The notes under the pieces: generated by a model | The model's input: only the letters and a program-made list of their open reading frames with translations | What the model was told of the DNA's origin: nothing | The model's database searches: none | Shown here: positions 11,857-21,667 of the stretch, piece by piece | Position numbering within the stretch: position 1 is the stretch's first letter | Layout of the letters: the number at the start of each line of letters is the position of its first letter | Translations under genes and position numbers: made by a program | Assembly: GCA_963966185.1 (NCBI GenBank) | Contig: CAWZYM010000387.1 | Coordinates: 299,501 to 363,500 of the forward strand | Length of the DNA: 64,000 nt | Reading direction: 5' to 3' | DNA from: Rhabditoides inermis | Lineage: Eukaryota; Nematoda; Chromadorea; Rhabditida; Rhabditidae

Positions 11857-12403
11857 AACTTTTGTAGGCGTAGTTTTGTGAGGCATCAGCTGTTTATTTC
11901 ATTGCGCAATTTTTTTCCATGAACATGCGAGATGATCAAAAATATAACTTTGGTATAACTTTTTTCGATTTTTTTTTACCTTTTTGTAAAAAACTTTTTT
12001 GATTTATAACTGATAGCGGTTAAAAATACTACAAAATGTGTCGTTTGAATTATAATTTTAAATCTCCTATTTCCGTTGACACAAGCGCTCGCATTCGTAA
12101 CGCACTTTCTCGCACTCCAACGCAACACGGGGTGCGTGATAGTTGCGTAAAAAATGCGTTGTTTGAAATTTGCGTTGACACAATCACTCGCATGCCTAAC
12201 GCATTTTCTCGCATTCTAACGCAAAATGGGGTGCGTCAAAATTGCGTAAACGGTGCGTAGTTCAAAATTTGCGTTAACACTGCGTCATTAATTACCAGAG
12301 CTCTTTCTCCTGCGTGCACCCTCATTACTCCCTCGTTTTGCGTTTGCCTCCGACACCTCTCCCTCATCCTCGAAAAAGGTCCGTCTTAGTCAGTAGCTAG
12401 TCT

Positions 12404-12442
12404 GCGCCACCAGAGCGAGGTGAGGCGCCCGCGCGTATATAT
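12404..12442 (+). promoter_or_regulatory. Inverted repeat plus TATA-like box, type II (U4)
   Basis: The arms GCGCC(AC) and GT(GA)GGCGC have no similarity to the type I arms but occupy the same place. TATATATGG follows after a short CG stretch. Copies occur in U10 and U22, and U5, U12 and U23 have a close variant. Confidence 0.45.
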
Positions 12443-13085
12443 GGAAACGTAAGCCAAAAGGACCAAAGTGGACATTGTCGGCGCGCGCGTCGCGCCCTCT
12501 TTCGGCGGTCGCCGTCGCTCGCTCGAGGCAGCCACGTCTTCGCCCTTCTACCAGCACCTACTTCTATATCGAATCTCTACGTCCTGAAAGTTTCACGTCT
12601 CTTTCTCTTTTCGCATCCTCGCAACGCCTCTCGCAAAATGGCTTTTTTTTCGGCCCCCGTTACGCGACCCTGTTTTCCGCGCTCCCCAGTGCCTTTCACA
12701 GGCCGCGCAGCGAGACGGCGTTTGCGCTGGCGTGTAGAGCACATTCGAATTAGTATTGGACGCGAGGGTTGGCACCATTCCGGCTACTTTTGACTCCTGA
12801 AACAAGGACCCGAAAATGGGAAAAATTCTCGATGCGCCCAGTTGTCTCAACTATTTTGCAATCGCACTCTAACCGTCTGCCGTGCTCTCTCGCCTACCCC
12901 GCCGCGATTGAATAGAGGCGATTTCTCTCTCCGAGTCACTCTTCTGGCGCTCGCCGCGGGCGTATCTTTGCGTTTCATGACATGAAATTTGACATGGTCC
13001 TTCTACTCACGTCATCTGACGTCTCCTCCAATTTTCAGCACTTTTCGCCGACTTTTGGCGACTTTACTTAGTAAAGGAGGCAGAA

Positions 13086-13283
13086 ATGTCGTGTTTTCTC
13101 GACGGAATCAGATTCTCCGTGTCAGATTACCCCTATTCCAATAGAAACATTTTCAAGTTTGACCTCTACACGCCGGCTGGCACGTCATCGCGGGGTACAC
13201 GGCGCCGAGGTGAGACTATGGCGGCGGGCTTCAAACAGAGTGAGGCGGTCGCAGTGGGTCACAGGGTCAACCGATTCGATTGA
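13086..13283 (+). CDS. Hypothetical 65-aa ORF, ATG-started form of the exon-like stretch (U4)
   Basis: In U4, U10 and U22 the usual ttg at this site is ATG with G at -3, giving a 65-codon frame beginning MSCFLDGIRF and ending at TGA. It spans the putative splice donor near 13210 (CGAG|gtgaga). It has no recognisable domain, signal peptide or membrane segment. The C-terminal part is Arg/Gly rich. It may be an unspliced reading of an exon or chance. Unit-to-unit similarity reflects recent duplication and is not evidence of selection. Confidence 0.2.
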   Translation: MSCFLDGIRFSVSDYPYSNRNIFKFDLYTPAGTSSRGTRRRGETMAAGFKQSEAVAVGHRVNRFD

Positions 13284-13500
13284 TCAATAGCTCTATCGAT
13301 TCCTCTCGGCAATCCGAGTCTCCCTATCCACTTCTTGTTTCATAATTTTGAGTTTCACTACTCAAAGGTCACAATTTCGTTCACTACCGTATTTGGTCAC
13401 AGGGTCAACCGATCGGGGCGATCAATAGCTGTATCGATTCCCCTCGGCGTTCCGAGTATCTCTATCCAAGTCACGTTTCATAATTTCAAGTTTCAGGATT
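13265..13500. repeat. Diverged tandem duplication inside U4
   Basis: The ggtcaaccgat...gatcaatagctctatcgat...ccgagtctccctatcc segment recurs at about 13395-13500 with about 15% change (gatcggggcgatc, cggcgttccgag). The second copy resembles the U19 version (gatctgggcgatc, caagtcacgttt), so it may descend from that lineage. Also present in U10 and U22. Confidence 0.75.
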
Positions 13501-14139
13501 GAAATCTCCACTCTCAGACAAACAGCGCTGGCTCACGCGGCTATTACTCACTCTCTCAACTCTTCCTTCTCTCTCTCTCCCTCTATTTCATTCCGATTCA
13601 TATGCTCTCTCTTATGTTCTCGCCTCGCCCTGCATTATTGCACGTACTGTCCTCCATTCCTTAAATGATATTTGTCTACCGTACTCCATAGTCCATACAG
13701 TACTCTCAACCGAAGCCACTCTGCTCTTTCTTTTCACTCACATTGATTGAGATTGTGTTCTCGCCTCGCCCTACATTATTGCACGTACTGTCTTCGAAAT
13801 TTTTGTTGTTAGTGAGCATAACTTTGAGCTCTCTTTCTCTCAGTCTGTCTCTACTCTCTGCTCTTTCCGTTTTTTTGCTCGCTCTCATTTCGCTGTTTGT
13901 TCCTTCAATTGCGGGCGCGCAACAAGTCCGCTCGCTCACTTTTGTTTCGCAACACTCCGGTCACACAGTCTTCTGCCACTCGGCTCCTCCCCCAATCACT
14001 CGCTCACTTATTCATTCTGTTCTCGCCTCGCCTCGCTGTTTTGCGCAAGCTGTTTTCAACATTTCCGTTCTCAGTGAATATGAGTTCGAGATTGATCTCT
14101 CTGTCTCTTGCTCTCTCTTCTTACCGCGCTTACTGCTCA

Positions 14140-14187
<48 letters not shown>

Positions 14188-14288
14188 ACCCCTCTTTCTC
14201 CTGCGTGCACCCTCATTACTCCCTCGTTTTGCCTCCGACACTTCTCCCTCATCCTCGAAAAAGGTCCGTCTTAGTCAGTAGCTAGTCT

Positions 14289-14327
14289 GCGCCCCTAAAG
14301 CGAGGTGAGGCGCCCGCGCGTATATAT
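14289..14327 (+). promoter_or_regulatory. Inverted repeat plus TATA-like box, type II variant (U5)
   Basis: GCGCC/GGCGC arms with a ccctaaagcgagg loop, followed by cgcgcg and TATATAT. It is repeated in U12 and at the right edge in U23. Confidence 0.42.
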
Positions 14328-15155
14328 GGAAACGTAAGCCAAAAGGACCAAAGTGGACATTGTCCGCGCGCGCGTCGCGCCTTCTTTCGGCGGTCGCCGT
14401 CGCTCGCTCGAGGCAGCCACGTCTTCGCCCTTCTACCAGCACCTACTTCTATATTATATCTCTAATCCCTGAAAGTTTCAAATCTCTATCTCTTTTCGTT
14501 TTCTCGCAACGCCTTTCGCAAAATGGCTTTTTTTTTTCGGCCTCCGTTACGCGACCCTGTTTTGCGCGCTCTCCAGCGCCTTTCACAGGACGCGCAGCAA
14601 GACGGCGTTTGCGCTGGCGTGTAGAGCGCATTTGAATTAGTATTGGACGCGAGGGTTGGCACCATTCCGGCTACTTTCGACTCCTGAAACAAGGACCTGA
14701 AAATGGGAAAAATTCTCGATGCGCCCAGCTGGCTCAACTATTTTGCAATCGCACTCTAACCGTCTGCCGTGCTCTCTCGCCTACCCCGCCGCGATTGAAT
14801 AGAGGCGATTTCTCTCTCCGAGTCACTCTTCTGGCGCTCGCCGCGGGCGTATCTTTGCGTTTCATGACATGAAATTTGACATGGTCCTTCTACTCACGTC
14901 ATCTGACGTCTCCTCCATTTTTCAGCACGTTTCGCCGACTTTTGGCGACTTCACAAAGTAAAGGAGGCAGAATTGTCGTGTTTTCTCGACGGAATCAGAT
15001 TCTCCGTGTCAGATTACCCCTATTCCAATAGAAACATTTTCAAATTTGACCTCTACACGCCGGCTGGCACGTCATCGCGGGGTACACGGCGCCGAGGTGA
15101 GACTATGGCGGCGGGCTTCAAACAGAGTGAGGCGGTCGCAGTGGGTCACAGGGTC

Positions 15156-15545
15156 AACCGATTGGAATGATCAATAGCTCTATCGATTCCTCTCGGCAAT
15201 CCGAGTCTCCCTATCCACTTCTTGTTTCATAATTTTGAGTTTTAGTACTCAATTTGAAGGTCACAATTTCGTTCACTACAGTGATAAAGAAAGTGAGGTT
15301 AAAAGTCTTTGTAGTCATCCAATCTTTTCAAATAAAAGATTAAGTGGCTCAACCGATTGGAATGATCAATAGCTCTATCGATTCCTCTCGGCAATCCGAG
15401 TCTCCCTATCCACTTCTTGTTTCAAAATTTTGAGTTCCAGTACTCAATTTGAAGGTCACAATTTCGTTCACTACAGTGATAAAGAAAGTGAGGTTAAAAG
15501 TCTTTGTAGTCATCCAATCTTTTCAAATAAAAAATTAAATGATTC
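15156..15545. repeat. 195-bp tandem duplication inside U5
   Basis: The segment from aaccgattgg to aataaaagatt is repeated directly at a 195-bp offset with a few changes (tttcaaaattt, ttccag). It comprises the region right after the exon-like stretch. U12 has the same duplication at about 35399-35788. Confidence 0.85.
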
Positions 15546-15860
15546 CTCTCGGCCGTCCGGATCTCACTTTCCTACTCATACCACATGAATTTCACTTTCA
15601 GTACTGAATTTCGGTGGCAATGCAAAAACAACGTTTATCTGCTCATATCTCGCGATTTTAGTCAGTAAAGATTGTATTTTGACGACGGAATCGAGTTCAC
15701 CGTGCCAGATTACATGTATTGGCGTCTTTACATTTTAAAAATTCTCTTTAACAACCGTCTGGCACGTCGTCGCGGGGTGCACCGAGGAGCTCTCTTTTTC
15801 TCTCTTTCTCTTCACTGCGAACGTGGTGTCTTATCTTGGTAGTTCATAGTACGTTCATAG

Positions 15861-15903
<43 letters not shown>

Positions 15904-16562
15904 TTTTCTTTCTCTCTCCCTTTGCACGCCACAACATTTACACTGTTTTTCCCACTCCGACTATGAGACTACTGTAGCCACATGAAATGTATCTATCTGA
16001 TCACAGTCAGTCTCTTGTGAGACCTTTTTTAAAGTTCGAAACGTACACAACAAACTGGTAGGGTTGATCTGTTTTGATTTCACGAACCCGGAATAAAAAG
16101 TAATTGTGTATATCGCGCAGCAGTCTCGCCCGCCCCTGGCAAGGCACCAGTCAGAGAGAGTCGACTGTTTATGATCGGCCCCTCCTCTCGCGCACCGGAG
16201 CTCACTCATTTTTGTTTCGCAATACACTGGTCACACAGTCTCCTGGCTTTTTTTTTGCAGTTGCGGGCGCGCCCCAAGTCCGCTGGCTCACTTTTGTTTC
16301 GCAACACTCCGGTCACACAGTCTCCTGAAACTCGTCTCCTCCCCCACTCACTCACTCACTCACTCTGTTCTCGCCTCGCCTCGCGGTTTTGCGCGAGCTG
16401 TTTTCAACTTCTCTGTTCTACTTCAAACATTTTTATACCGTACTCCGAAGTCCGTACGGCTACAGTACTCTCAATAAAACAATAATCCGTCTACCTAAAA
16501 CTGTTCGCTCATTTTCGCATCACAACGCTTCTGTCGCACACTTTCTTCTCAGTGAGCATGTA

Positions 16563-16606
<44 letters not shown>

Positions 16607-16646
16607 GCCTCTCACTCATCTCTCTTTCTCAGAAAGAGAGCATGCA

Positions 16647-16699
<53 letters not shown>

Positions 16700-16911
16700 A
16701 CCCCTCTTTCTCCTGCGTGCACCCTCATTACTCCCTCGTTTTGCCTCCGACACCTCTCCCTCATCATCGAAAAAGGTCCGTCTTAGTCAGTAGCTAGTCC
16801 TCCAGGCGGCGACTATATATGATACATATGTGCACATACATAAACGATTCCAAAAGCAACATTCGAATTCATTTGCAAACATCGCAAAACATTCGCAAAA
16901 CAAATTGGCAT

Positions 16912-16979
16912 ATGTGAAGATCGAACGCGCCTGGTTAGTACCAGTACGCCCTCACCCTACCACTTGAGCTATTCCACAT
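16912..16979 (-). tRNA. tRNA-like sequence (degenerate tRNA or SINE head), copy 1
   Basis: On the minus strand, TAGCTCAAGTGG fits the tRNA A box exactly, and a B-box core (GTTCGATC) lies about 40 bases on. The ends ATGTGGA and TTCACAT pair as a 7-bp acceptor stem with one G-U. CTCA/TGAG could form the D stem. The T stem does not pair and the anticodon arm is irregular, so it is unlikely to be a working tRNA. A TTTT pol III terminator lies at 16900-16897. A SINE head or tRNA pseudogene is the best reading. Confidence 0.45.
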
Positions 16980-17189
16980 CATGATTGATCTTTGACGCGC
17001 GCAGCGCGTCACCCCCAAGGCATACTCAATTTCCTCTATCCCAATACGATATGCTCCATAGTATGTGTTTTTTTTTTGTTAGAATATCATTTGACAAGAC
17101 TTATGAGTATGATACAAGAAATAAATATCGGTTGCGGCTTCCAAAATATCAAAAACAACTTTTCGCTCATTCTGCCACTAAACGTGTTT

Positions 17190-17216
17190 ACGACGACGAC
17201 GACGACGACGACGACG
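17190..17216. repeat. GAC trinucleotide microsatellite, copy 1
   Basis: About nine acg/gac units. It gives an Asp or Thr run in translation, but I see no gene around it. It sits between a T-rich stretch and the CCAAT/GC-box region. Confidence 0.9.
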
Positions 17217-17224
17217 GTGTGCAT

Positions 17225-17500
17225 CACGTAAGCCCCGCCCACTGCACTCTGCGCTCATTGGTCGCTCGGCCCACTGTCAGTGCAATCTGATTGGCCGAAC
17301 GCTCATGCCCCGCCTTTCGCTCAGCCACTCTCACACCCCGGCCTCTTGGCTCTCTCACGAGCGTACGCTCTCTGCGCGCTCTCTCTTCTTCCAGCCGAGC
17401 ATGCCCCGCTTTTCGATCAGCCACTCTCTTTCTCTCTCTGACCTCTGATTCTCTCACTCGCGCACGCTCTCTGCGCGCGCTCTCTTTCTCGTGCGAGCCA
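17225..17500 (+). promoter_or_regulatory. CCAAT/GC-box promoter-like region, copy 1
   Basis: GC boxes (gccccgccc at 17232-17240, gccccgcc at 17307-17314) and two inverted CCAAT boxes (attgg at 17257-17261 and 17290-17294) lie 200-270 bp upstream of an ATG. The downstream half is two diverged tandem repeats of about 96-100 bp (17304-17399 and 17400-17500), each with catgccccgc and a pyrimidine-rich cgctctctgcgcgc. It looks like a captured CpG-type promoter, unrelated to the unit promoters. Confidence 0.45.
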
Positions 17501-17502
17501 TA

Positions 17503-17682
17503 ATGGGCAGCCGCGGCCTGAAATCAAATCGATCGATCGGTGAGGAGAGGGCGAGTGAGAGAGCTCGGCAGTTAAAGAACGTGCGAATAGCGGAAGAGCA
17601 GAGCAGTGCGGGTGAGGCTGCTTTGATCTCTGTGCCACAACTTCCCAATTCTAACAGTAATACTGCCATTAACATATATTAA
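17503..17682 (+). CDS. Hypothetical 59-aa ORF downstream of the CCAAT/GC-box region, copy 1
   Basis: ATG at 17503 (A at -3, G at +4) opens a 59-codon frame beginning MGSRGLKSNRSIG and ending at TAA. It is rich in Ser, Arg and Glu, with no domain I recognise. Two donor-like sites fall inside it (atcg|gtgagg near 17538 and gcgg|gtgagg near 17610), so it may be the first coding exon of a longer gene of which only the start was captured. Chance remains possible. Confidence 0.3.
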   Translation: MGSRGLKSNRSIGEERASERARQLKNVRIAEEQSSAGEAALISVPQLPNSNSNTAINIY

Positions 17683-18027
17683 GGAAGATCAGTTTAACGC
17701 ACTCGGCTCTGCAATTACAATTCATGACCGAGGTTTCAGTGGCTCAGAATCTAATGAAGTCTGTTTTATAATATTATTCAGGGAGATAGTTCGCCGGATC
17801 ACGGTAGAAAATTGATCTACCCTCTTGTCGCATTCGATCTACCTTCTAGTCGTGAGGAGACACAAGCGCGCGCATTCAAACGCTAATATCGATCAAAGAA
17901 GCCGGCCTGCGAATCAAAGAGGCCGCGGCACACTCGAGCCTTTCTCGCGCCGTCTGACCTCTCTCGCTCGCAACTTAGTTTCGCTAACTGACCCCGGCTG
18001 TCAATAGCAGAAACTATCTGCGCTCTC

Positions 18028-18060
18028 TAGAGTGTGAGACGCGCGCGCACTCTATATATA
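18028..18060 (+). promoter_or_regulatory. Inverted repeat plus TATA-like box (U6)
   Basis: TAGAGTG and CACTCTA arms with a tgagacgcgcgcg-type loop, then TATATATA. It follows spacer S1 directly, so it is the first unit element after foreign DNA. A copy occurs in U13. Confidence 0.45.
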
Positions 18061-19436
18061 CTTTCGATCTTGAAATGGGACATGTGACCAAAGGGGACAT
18101 CGTCCGCGCGCGCGTCGCGCCCTCTTTCGGCGGTCGCCGTCGCTCGCTCGAGGCAGCCACGTCCTCGCCCTTCTACCAGCACCTTCTTCTATATCGAATC
18201 TCTACGCTCTGAAAGTTTCACGTCTCTATCTCTTTTCGCGTTCTCGCAACGCCTTTCGCAAGATGGCTTCTTTTTTCGCGCGACCGCGTTTTGCGCGCTC
18301 TCCAGCACCTTTCACAGGCCGCGCAGCGAGACGGCGTTTGCGCTGGCGTGTAGAGCGCGTTTGAATTAGTGTTTGACGCGAGGGTTGGCTCCATTCCGGC
18401 TACTTTCGACCCCTGAAACAAGGACCCGAAAATGGGAAAAATTTTCGATGCGCCCAGTTGTCTCGACTATTTTGCAATCGCACTCTAACCGTCTGCCGTA
18501 CTCTCTCGCCTACCCCGCCGCGATTGAATAGAGGCGATTTCTCTCTCCGAGTCACTCTTCTGGCGCTCGCCGCGGGCGTATCTTTGCGTTTCATGACATG
18601 AAATTTGACATGCACCTTCTACTCACGTCATCTGACGTCTCCTCCAATTTTCAGCGCATTTCGCCGACATTTGGCGACTTTACGCAGTAAAGGAGGCAGA
18701 ATTGTCGTGTTTTCTCGACGGAATCAGATTCTCCGTGTCAGATTACCCCTATTCCAATAGAAACATTTTCAAATTTGACCTCTACACGCCGGCTGGCACG
18801 CCATCGCGGGGTACACGGCGCCGAGGTGAGACTATGGCGGCGGGCTTCAAACAGAGTGAGGCGGTCGCAGTGGGTCACAGGGTCAACCGATTGGGGTGAT
18901 CAATAGCTCTATCGATTCCTCTCGGCAATCCGAGTCTCCCTATCCACTTCTTGTATCCTTATTTTGAGTTTCAGTACTCAATTTGAAGGTCACAATTTCG
19001 TTCACTACAGTGATGTATCTATCTGATCACAGTCAGTCTCTTGTGAGACTTTTTTTAAAGTTCGAAACGTACACAACAAACTGGTAGGGTTGATCTGTTT
19101 TGATTTCACGAACCCGGAATAAAAAGTAATTGTGTATATCGCGCAGCAGTCTCGCCCGCCCCTGGCAAGGCACCAGTCAGAGAGAGTCGACTGTTTATGA
19201 CCGGCCCCTCCTCTCGCGCACCGGACCATGTGCCACTCTGCTCTTCCCTTTCACTCTCATTGATTGTGCTTGCGTTCTCGCCTCGCCTCGCTGTTGCGCG
19301 TACTCGTACTGTTTCCAAAACATCATTTGTTAGTGAACATCACTTTGAGTTGTTTCTTTCTCTGTCTCTCACAGTCTGTCTCTACTCTCTGCTCTTTCAG
19401 TTTTCTTTCTCGCTCTCCAATCGGTATTTTTTTTGT

Positions 19437-19610
19437 CTTGCAGTTGCGGGCGCGCCCCAAGTCCGCTCACTCATTTTTGTTTCGCAATACACTGGTCACA
19501 CAGTCTCCTGGCTTTTTTTTTCTTGCAGTTGCAGGCGCGCCCCAAGTCCGCTGGCTCACTTTTGTTTCGCAACACTCCGGTCACACAGTCTCCTGCCACT
19601 CGGCTCCTCC
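19437..19610 (+). repeat. 85-bp duplication of an acceptor-like site and following segment (U6)
   Basis: cttgcagttgc(g/a)ggcgcgccccaagtccgct occurs twice, 85 bp apart (cag at 19441-19443 and 19526-19528), each after a run of T. Also in U11, U13, U14 and U18. U3, U9 and U17 have one copy. Short-form units carry ttcaattgcggg instead, with no AG. Confidence 0.75.
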
Positions 19611-19736
19611 CCCACTCACTCACTCACTCTGTTCTCGCCTCGCCTCGCGGTTTTGCGCGAGCTGTTTTCAACTTCTCTGTTCTACTTCAAACATTTTTAT
19701 ACCGTACTCCAAAGTCCGTACGGTTACAGTACTCTC

Positions 19737-19742
19737 AATAAA
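19737..19742 (+). terminator. AATAAA poly(A)-signal-like hexamer (representative, U6)
   Basis: Lies 20-30 bases after a conserved CCGTACGG-type palindrome near 19716. The same signal occurs at 8635, 16473, 26844, 34215, 36716, 39976, 42004, 49107 and 54593. A second AATAAA lies about 600 bp upstream (ccggaataaaaag, near 19118). Short-form units lack both. No cleavage site can be seen. Confidence 0.35.
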
Positions 19743-19891
19743 ACAATAATCCGTCTACCTAAAACTGTTCGCTCATTTTCGCATCACAACTCTTTCTCTG
19801 CCTCTCACTCATCTCTCTTTCTCAGAAAGAGAGACGCTCTTCAGTGCGAAGGTAGTGTCTTCTCTTCTTAGTTCATAGTTAGTTGATAGTT

Positions 19892-19955
<64 letters not shown>

Positions 19956-20051
19956 ACCCCTCTTTCTCCTGCGTGCACCCTCATTACTCCCTCGTTTTGC
20001 CTCCGACACCTCTCCCTCATCATCGAAAAAGGTCCGTCTTAGTCAGTAGCT

Positions 20052-21616
20052 AGTCACTTGCTCTCTCTAGAGTGCGCGCGAGCACTCTATATATACTTTC
20101 GATCTTGAAAGTGGACATGTGACCAAAGGGGACATCGTCCGCGCGCGCGTCGCGCCCTCTTTCGGCGGTCGCCGTCGCTCGCTCGACGCAGCCACGTCCT
20201 CGCCCCTCTACCAGCACCTACTTCTATATTACATCTTTAATCCCTGAAAGTTTCACGTCTCTACCTCTTTTCGCATTCTCGCAACGCCTCTCGCAAGATG
20301 GCTTCTTTTTTCGCGCGACCGCGTTTTGCGCGCTCTCCAGCACCTTTCACAGGCCGCGCAGCGAGACGGCGTTTGCGCTGGCGTGTAGAGCGCATTTGAA
20401 TTAGTATTTGACGCGAGGGTTGGCACCATTCCGGCTACTTTTGACTCCTGAAACAAGGACCTGAAAATGGGAAAAATTCTCGATCCGCCCAGTTGTCTCA
20501 ACTATTTTGCAATCGCACTCTAACCGTCTGCCGTGCTCTCTCGCCTACCCCGCCGCCGCAATCGAATAGAGGCGATTTCTCTCTCCGAGTCACTCTTCTG
20601 GCGCTCGCCGCGGACGTATCTTTGCGTTTCATGACATGAAATTTGACATGCACCTTCTACTCACATCATCTGACGTCTCCTCCAATTTTCAGCACGTTTC
20701 GCCGACTTTTGGCGACTTTACACAGTAAAGGAGGCAGAATTGTCGTGTTTTCTCGACGAAATCAGATTCTCCGTGTCAGATTACCCCTATTCCAATAGAA
20801 ACATTTTCAAATTTGACCTCTACACGCCGGCTGGCACGTCATCGCGGGGTACACGGCGCCGAGGTGAGACTATGGCGGCGGGCTTCAAACAGAGTGAGGC
20901 GGTCGCAGTGGGTCACAGGGTCAACCGATTGGAATGATCAATAGCTCTATCGATTCCTCTCGGCAATCCGAGTCTCCCTATCCACTTCTTGTTTCATAAT
21001 TTTGAGTTTCAGTACTCAATTTGAAGGTCACAATTTCGTTCACTACAGTGATAAAGAAAGTGAGGTTAAAAGTCTTTGTAGTCATTCAATCTTTGCAAAT
21101 AAAAAAAAGAATCCTCTCGGCCGTCCGGATCTCACTTTCCTACTCATACCATATGAATTTCACTTTCAGTACTGAAAGTCTCTCTCTCTTTCTCACCATA
21201 CCCCATAGTCCGTGAGGCTACAGTACTATGCATCAAACAGCGCCGGTCGCACACGGCTCTCACTCACTCTCTTTTCTCTCTTCCTCTCCTTTATTCGGAT
21301 TCATATGCACTCTCTCTGTCCTCCATTCCCTGAATGTTATTTCTCTACCGTCCTTCAATTGCGGGCGCGCCCCAAGTCCGCTCGCTCATTTTTGTTTCGC
21401 AATACACCGGTCAAGCAGTCTCCTGCTTTTCGGCTCCTTCCCCAATCATTCACTCACTCTGTTCTCGCCTCGCCTCGCTGTCTGTTTCCAACATTTCGGT
21501 TCTTAGTGAATATGAATTCAAGAATGATCTCTCTGTCTCTCTGCTCTCTCTGTGCTCTCTATTCTTACCGTGCTCACTCTATTCTCTGTTGGTCTCTTTC
21601 TCTCTCTCTCTCTCTT

Positions 21617-21667
<51 letters not shown>

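Larger units (their letters stand above)
8895..12300. mobile_element. TIR element carrying a decayed gene fragment, copy 1
   Basis: A 3.4-kb insertion in the terminal block of U3. It has an 18-bp perfect terminal inverted repeat TGACGCAGTGTTAACGCA (8908-8925, complement at 12270-12287), each copy 11 bases inside CTG...CAG ends. The complementarity extends outward as CT...AG. Sub-terminal DNA is built of gcgtt/aacgca words; on the right these form 99-bp direct repeats starting near 12075, 12174 and 12273. Insertion in CT-rich sequence leaves the target duplication ambiguous (CT or CTCT). There is no transposase, so it is non-autonomous. I cannot name the superfamily. 8926-9170 and 11857-12074 are AT-rich without genes. 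Confidence 0.72.
1858..12398. repeat. Higher-order block A, copy 1 (U1-U2-U3)
   Basis: Three consecutive units of different subtype that recur in the same order at two further places. Its length is 10,541 bp including the TIR element. Confidence 0.85.
6414..12398 (+). repeat. Array unit U3, interrupted by a 3.4-kb TIR element
   Basis: The 5' half equals U2, including the expanded TA run and AGTGG. The 3' half is the long type: a module with AATAAA near 8087, a cttgcag acceptor-like site at 8408-8410, an ACTC microsatellite near 8500-8527, and AATAAA at 8635-8640. The terminal block is split by an insertion at about 8895-12300, after which ctttctcctgcgtgc resumes. Without the insert the unit is about 2.58 kb. 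A small gcgttt duplication near 12336 is shared with U9 and U17. Confidence 0.88.
12399..14283 (+). repeat. Array unit U4
   Basis: Short unit of 1,885 bp with the second promoter-like type (GCGCC/GGCGC arms, TATATAT at 12436-12442). The Arg-rich frame starts at ATG near 12638 and reads on past the usual stop because of base changes. The exon-like stretch uniquely starts with ATG at 13086. A diverged second copy of the segment after the exon lies at about 13385-13500. Near-identical to U10 and U22. Confidence 0.87.
14284..16795 (+). repeat. Array unit U5
   Basis: Unit of 2,512 bp with the GCGCC/GGCGC promoter-like type (TATATAT at 14321-14327). It contains a 195-bp tandem duplication (about 15156-15545) after the exon-like stretch, an acceptor-like tttttttttgcag at 16258-16260, AATAAA at 16473-16478 and long CT tracts. 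It is followed by a non-array spacer. Near-identical to U12, and its first 249 bp match U23. Confidence 0.87.
16796..18013. other. Non-array spacer S1
   Basis: A 1.2-kb segment unlike the unit consensus, lying between the end of U5 (cagtagct) and a resumed unit start (ctatctgc). In order it holds a TA/CA-rich stretch, a minus-strand tRNA-like sequence, a T-rich stretch near 17068, a GAC microsatellite, a CCAAT/GC-box region made of two diverged repeats of about 100 bp, a 59-codon ORF, and about 330 bp (17683-18013) in which I see nothing assignable. I found no terminal repeats, so how it arrived is unclear. Confidence 0.75.
18655..19871 (+). other. Candidate two-exon transcript of a unit (representative, U6)
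   Basis: An open stretch 18655-18825 is flanked by a ttttcag acceptor-like site and a strong donor (CGAG|gtgaga). Downstream, a T-rich tract ends in cttgcag at 19441-19443. Joining 18825 to 19444 keeps one reading frame open to TAG at 19869-19871, past AATAAA at 19737-19742. The first part would encode residues such as FSVSDYPYSNRNIFKFDLYT; the second is Ser/Leu-rich. I recognise no domain. Equivalent sites exist in U3, U9, U11, U14, U17 and U18; U13 is frameshifted. Phase agreement has a one-in-three chance of being accidental, CT-rich DNA is naturally stop-poor, and no upstream exon is clear. Confidence 0.22.
14284..20051. repeat. Higher-order block B, copy 1 (U5-S1-U6)
   Basis: A 5,768-bp block made of two units and the foreign spacer, repeated once in the window. 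Confidence 0.83.
18014..20051 (+). repeat. Array unit U6
   Basis: Unit of 2,038 bp. Its hairpin has the shortest CG loop of the gtgagac class (18028-18060). It has diagnostic changes: attttcgatg, ctcgac and gccgtactc in the 5' block, and cgcatttcgccgacattt at the exon start. After the exon it jumps straight to the gtatctatctgatcacag module. It has a duplicated acceptor-like site (19441-19443 and 19526-19528) and AATAAA at 19737-19742. Near-identical to U13. Confidence 0.87.

Noticed and set aside
11118..11922. Long open frames (about 180-258 codons) on both strands in the GA tract and its copies
   Set aside because: They translate a purine or pyrimidine simple repeat (Arg/Gly/Glu or Ser/Leu/Pro), occur in several phases at once and overlap each other, so they are composition artefacts.
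16985..17290. Plus-strand frame with an Asp run in spacer S1
   Set aside because: The Asp run is the GAC microsatellite. The flanking translation is unremarkable and crosses the promoter-like region.
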